From JALORV01 sp963791235 (GTDB lineage Bacteria; Pseudomonadota; Gammaproteobacteria; Burkholderiales; Burkholderiaceae_F), in assembly GCA_963791235.1 (NCBI GenBank), contig CAWBRW010000032.1, forward strand, positions 101,922-165,921: a DNA stretch of 64,000 bases. Direction: 5' to 3'. Position 1 is the stretch's first letter, and each line of letters begins with the position of its first letter. Under the pieces are notes generated by a model. The model was not told the origin of the DNA, did no database searches, and was given only the letters and a program-made list of their open reading frames with translations. The position numbers and the translations under genes are program-made. Positions 61,519 through 64,000 of this stretch are shown one piece after another.

Positions 61519-62409
61519 GGGTTGACTCTGATTGTTGGTTTTGCGGATCTTCGGTTTCCCCGCGCGAGGGCAAGCCGAAGTTGTTCTGCTGCGGTCCCGT
61601 GGTCACGTTCGCCTGCCTGGCGATGACGACGGGAGGGTTCTTATGGTCGCCAGCACCTCCAGCGTCCTGGTGCATTGCGATTGAGCACGCAGGGCCATCC
61701 GCATGTAAGCCTCGTACTGCTGTAAATACTCCGCAGCGAGGCCCTTCTCGCTCAGGCGTGCGAACAGGGTTTGGAGCGCCGTGGCCTGGTTGGTCAGCAT
61801 CGCCTCGACCTGCGACAGATCGCCCCGATTTACAGCAGCGGCCTCCTCCCGGAGCTGTTCCAACAAGGCTGGCACATCGATTTCTTCCCCGATGCCGGAC
61901 TTGCATTCCGCCTTGTTAACCACCCGGCAGGCCGCGACCTCCGGCGATGTGACCATTCGCGCAAAATTGCGGGCGCTCGCGTGTTCGTCCTTCTCGACTA
62001 TGACTGGAATCGCCTTTCGGGGAAATTCCTTCATGGGGTTTGCTCTAGGGCCTGGAGTACCGCCCACGGGGTCAAACTGCTCGGCGGGGATGAACAGCTC
62101 GCAGGTTCCAACTTCTCGAATGGCGAGGGTGCAGATCACCTTTCCCGGATCTGCCTCGGTGTCAAAGATGGCTGCGCGGCGCTTGCTGGGGTCGTCTCGC
62201 AGCATCGCCATCACCCGCTGCCGCCGAAGCTCTCGGCCGCGTTCAACCGGCACCAAGGCGGCAAGCAGCTCCGATTTGTGTTCGCGGATGAGGGTTCGCA
62301 GATCGTCGGTCAGGGCTTCCCTTGGTTCGGCCGCCAACTTGTCCGGGCCGATCACCGACAGCCGGACCCCCGCCAGGGCCAACCGTCCCATGACGTCGCT
62401 GGCGCCCAT
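61415..62409 (-). CDS. TubC_N-like domain protein of the replication module, one frameshift
   Basis: About 331 residues once one missing base near 61640 is allowed for. The N-terminus (GVRLSVIGPDKLAAEPREALTDDL ... REHKSELLAAL) resembles the TubC N-terminal docking fold often found beside phage/plasmid primases. The C-terminal part continues in the next frame with PPVVIARQANVTTGPQQNN and PLEALGEIDGAKVARG, which belong to the same protein family as I know it. ATG 62409 with GAGG 7 bases upstream. Follows the primase/ATPase gene. Function unknown. Confidence 0.7.
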
Positions 62410-62473
62410 CAAAATACCTCTGCGGAGTCGCCCGAACCGTCACGCTCGCCGTGCTCTCGGGCCCCCGAGGTGC

Positions 62474-64000
62474 TCACTTTTCCCGAAAGGCGCTCACCTT
62501 TTCTTGTTGAGCATCTTCGGCATCCTTGAGCATCTTCGGCAGGAACCAGGACCACCGGCCGGCCATCCCGTCCTTTTCGGACTCGGCTCCGATCCGCTTC
62601 TTCGCGCGCCGAAGAGTGGCCCAGCTTATGCCGTTCGCCTCTCCCGCCCGCTTGACCTCGTTGGAGTCGACGGGGCCTGCCGACAGAAAATCCCGCAGCC
62701 AGTCCGCGGCGTCGCTCGCCTCGCTGCCGGCTTCCGAATCGGCGTCCGCCCGTGCCAAAGAGTTCGCGGGCCGTCCCTTCGAGACCCTCTCCCCAAAGCA
62801 AACGGGAAACTTCGACTTCCGGCTGGTCAGTAAGTCTTGTGATTTCGAGGGAATAAGCGAAACCTCCGCCGTCCGGACCGTTATTGGACTTCGCTCGCGC
62901 CAGGAAGCGGCCTCCACCTTGATCCTCTGGGCACTTGGCCGCTGCGAGGACAACCCGCGGCAGCGCGCCGAATGCGAGGCTCCCTGTGACGCGCTCCACG
63001 GGATCTTTGCCGCTGCTGCCCTTGCTGAAATGCGAGATCCCCAGTGCGATGCAGTCGAGCGAGCGCGCTAGGTCACACAACGGTGCGAGCGCACGGCGAA
63101 CCTCGGTGTTCTTGTGCGAGTCGCCGGCCACCGCATTAACGATCGGATCGACGATCAACAACTTCGGCCGGATGTTGGACTCCGCTGCGCGGGTGCGCAG
63201 GCGATCGATGTCCAGCGCTGGGTCGAAAGTACGAATACCTTCTTTGTCGCGGACCGTGCCCACGAAGTGGACGCGGCCGAGATCAGCACCCATCGCCTTG
63301 AGGCGAGGCGCCAGTGTGTCGGCGGGATCGTCCTCGCCGCTCCACATCATCACGTCCCCGACTTCCGCCTTCGAACCATCGGGCCACCGACCGCCGGATG
63401 TCATCGTCGCGGCGAACGCGAGCGCGATGGTCGTCTTGCCAGTGCCAGGTGCGCCAGCCAAGATGTGTAACTTGCCGCGCGCTAGCCAGTCGGTCCACGC
63501 CCAGCGTAGGGGTTCGATAGCTACCTGATCGCCCCCGACGAGTTCGACCTCGAACTCGGACTCGACTGATTGCACCTGCCGAAGGCACTCCCGGACCGCA
63601 TCCTGGCCCCGGTGGTGTGCCAGATCATTGAAGTCCGTGGCGTCTGGTGGTCGGTCTGAACCAAAGTCCGGCACCGCGACTAGGCCAGCGACAGCCTTGG
63701 CGGCAGCAATGGCCGCAGAGCGCCCAGGATTGCCCGCAGAGCCGGGATCGTCGTCAGCACATAGGATCAGTCGCGCCGACGGATATTTTGCCCTCAGCGA
63801 CCGCGCCACCGGTTCCAGATTGCTGCAGTCGAGAGCGACGGCTACCGCGTGCCCCGTTGCCTCGTGAATGCTGGCCCCGGTCGCGTAGCCCTCGGCAATG
63901 CAGACAACCTCGCCCGGCCTGCCGATGGCCAAGTAAGCACCGCGCGTACTGCCATCCGGCAGGAATCGCTTGTCACCTTCAGCATCGATGAACTGCAGGG
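62474..64000 (-). CDS. Toprim-AAA ATPase replication protein (primase/RepA-like helicase), partial, one frameshift
   Basis: N-terminus beyond the window. The visible part begins with a Toprim domain (CIAEGYATGASIHEATGHAV, then LILCADDDPGSAG), followed by a RepA/RAD55-like ATPase (Walker A LAGAPGTGKTT, Walker B LLIVDPIVNAV). One extra base at the CCC at 62785-62787 splits off the C-terminal winged-helix-like tail (ISWATLRRAKKRIG). With the base removed the protein stops at 62474; unshifted it would run to 62409 in unrelated residues. Typical of integrated plasmid- or phage-like elements. Confidence 0.85.

Noticed and set aside
50617..64000. Duplicate of the tRNA-Asn 3' end as an attachment site
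   Set aside because: I scanned for the T-arm/acceptor sequence and found no second copy in the window.

Overview
The window is GC-rich bacterial chromosome, most likely from a betaproteobacterium. The main pointers are the order tig-clpP-clpX-lon-hupB-tRNA-Val-tRNA-Asp-ppiD, the overlapping block msrB-yciB-bolA-ppiC, a hopanoid hpnC-hpnD-hpnE operon, a TRAP transporter operon and several PEP-CTERM proteins. I cannot name the genus from sequence alone.

Left and central part (1 to about 50.6 kb) is core chromosome. It holds a partial branched-chain amino acid binding protein, an acyl-CoA synthetase, selO, msrB-yciB-bolA-ppiC, a cupin, a methyltransferase, a LysR regulator, an OmpH/Skp chaperone, purL, an HDOD signalling protein, a fused hydantoinase A/B (oxoprolinase-like) enzyme, a dctPQM TRAP operon, a D-amino-acid dehydrogenase, nnr, ybbA/tesA, selU, and the proteostasis block. 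The block is followed by hpnCDE, radA, alr, lplT, udg-rimI-tsaB, a DUF924 protein, a low-molecular-weight phosphatase, uvrB and an aspartate/aromatic aminotransferase. tRNA genes for Asp, Val, Leu and Asn all encode their CCA ends.

Right part (about 50.6 to 64 kb) starts just after tRNA-Asn and is accessory. It has a PsiF-repeat protein, five small PEP-CTERM surface/secreted proteins (two clearly paralogous), one full-length but broken staphylococcal-nuclease-like gene plus a 5'-truncated copy, other secreted proteins of unknown function, a small four-cysteine protein coupled to the nuclease, a membrane protein and a BRCT-domain protein. At the edge lies a replication module of the phage/plasmid type (Toprim-AAA ATPase, a TubC_N-like protein and a small overlapping protein). 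No integrase, transposase, exosortase or CRISPR array is visible.

The window has an unusual density of frameshifts. In the core, eleven conserved genes (purL, the HDOD gene, oxoprolinase, dadA, tesA, selU, hpnD, hpnE, radA, DUF924, the aminotransferase) are interrupted, and every case is explained by one extra base, often in a short G/C run. In the accessory part both extra and missing bases are needed. The core events look like sequencing or assembly errors. The accessory ones may be errors, real gene decay, or both. Coordinates of broken genes below span the whole inferred gene.
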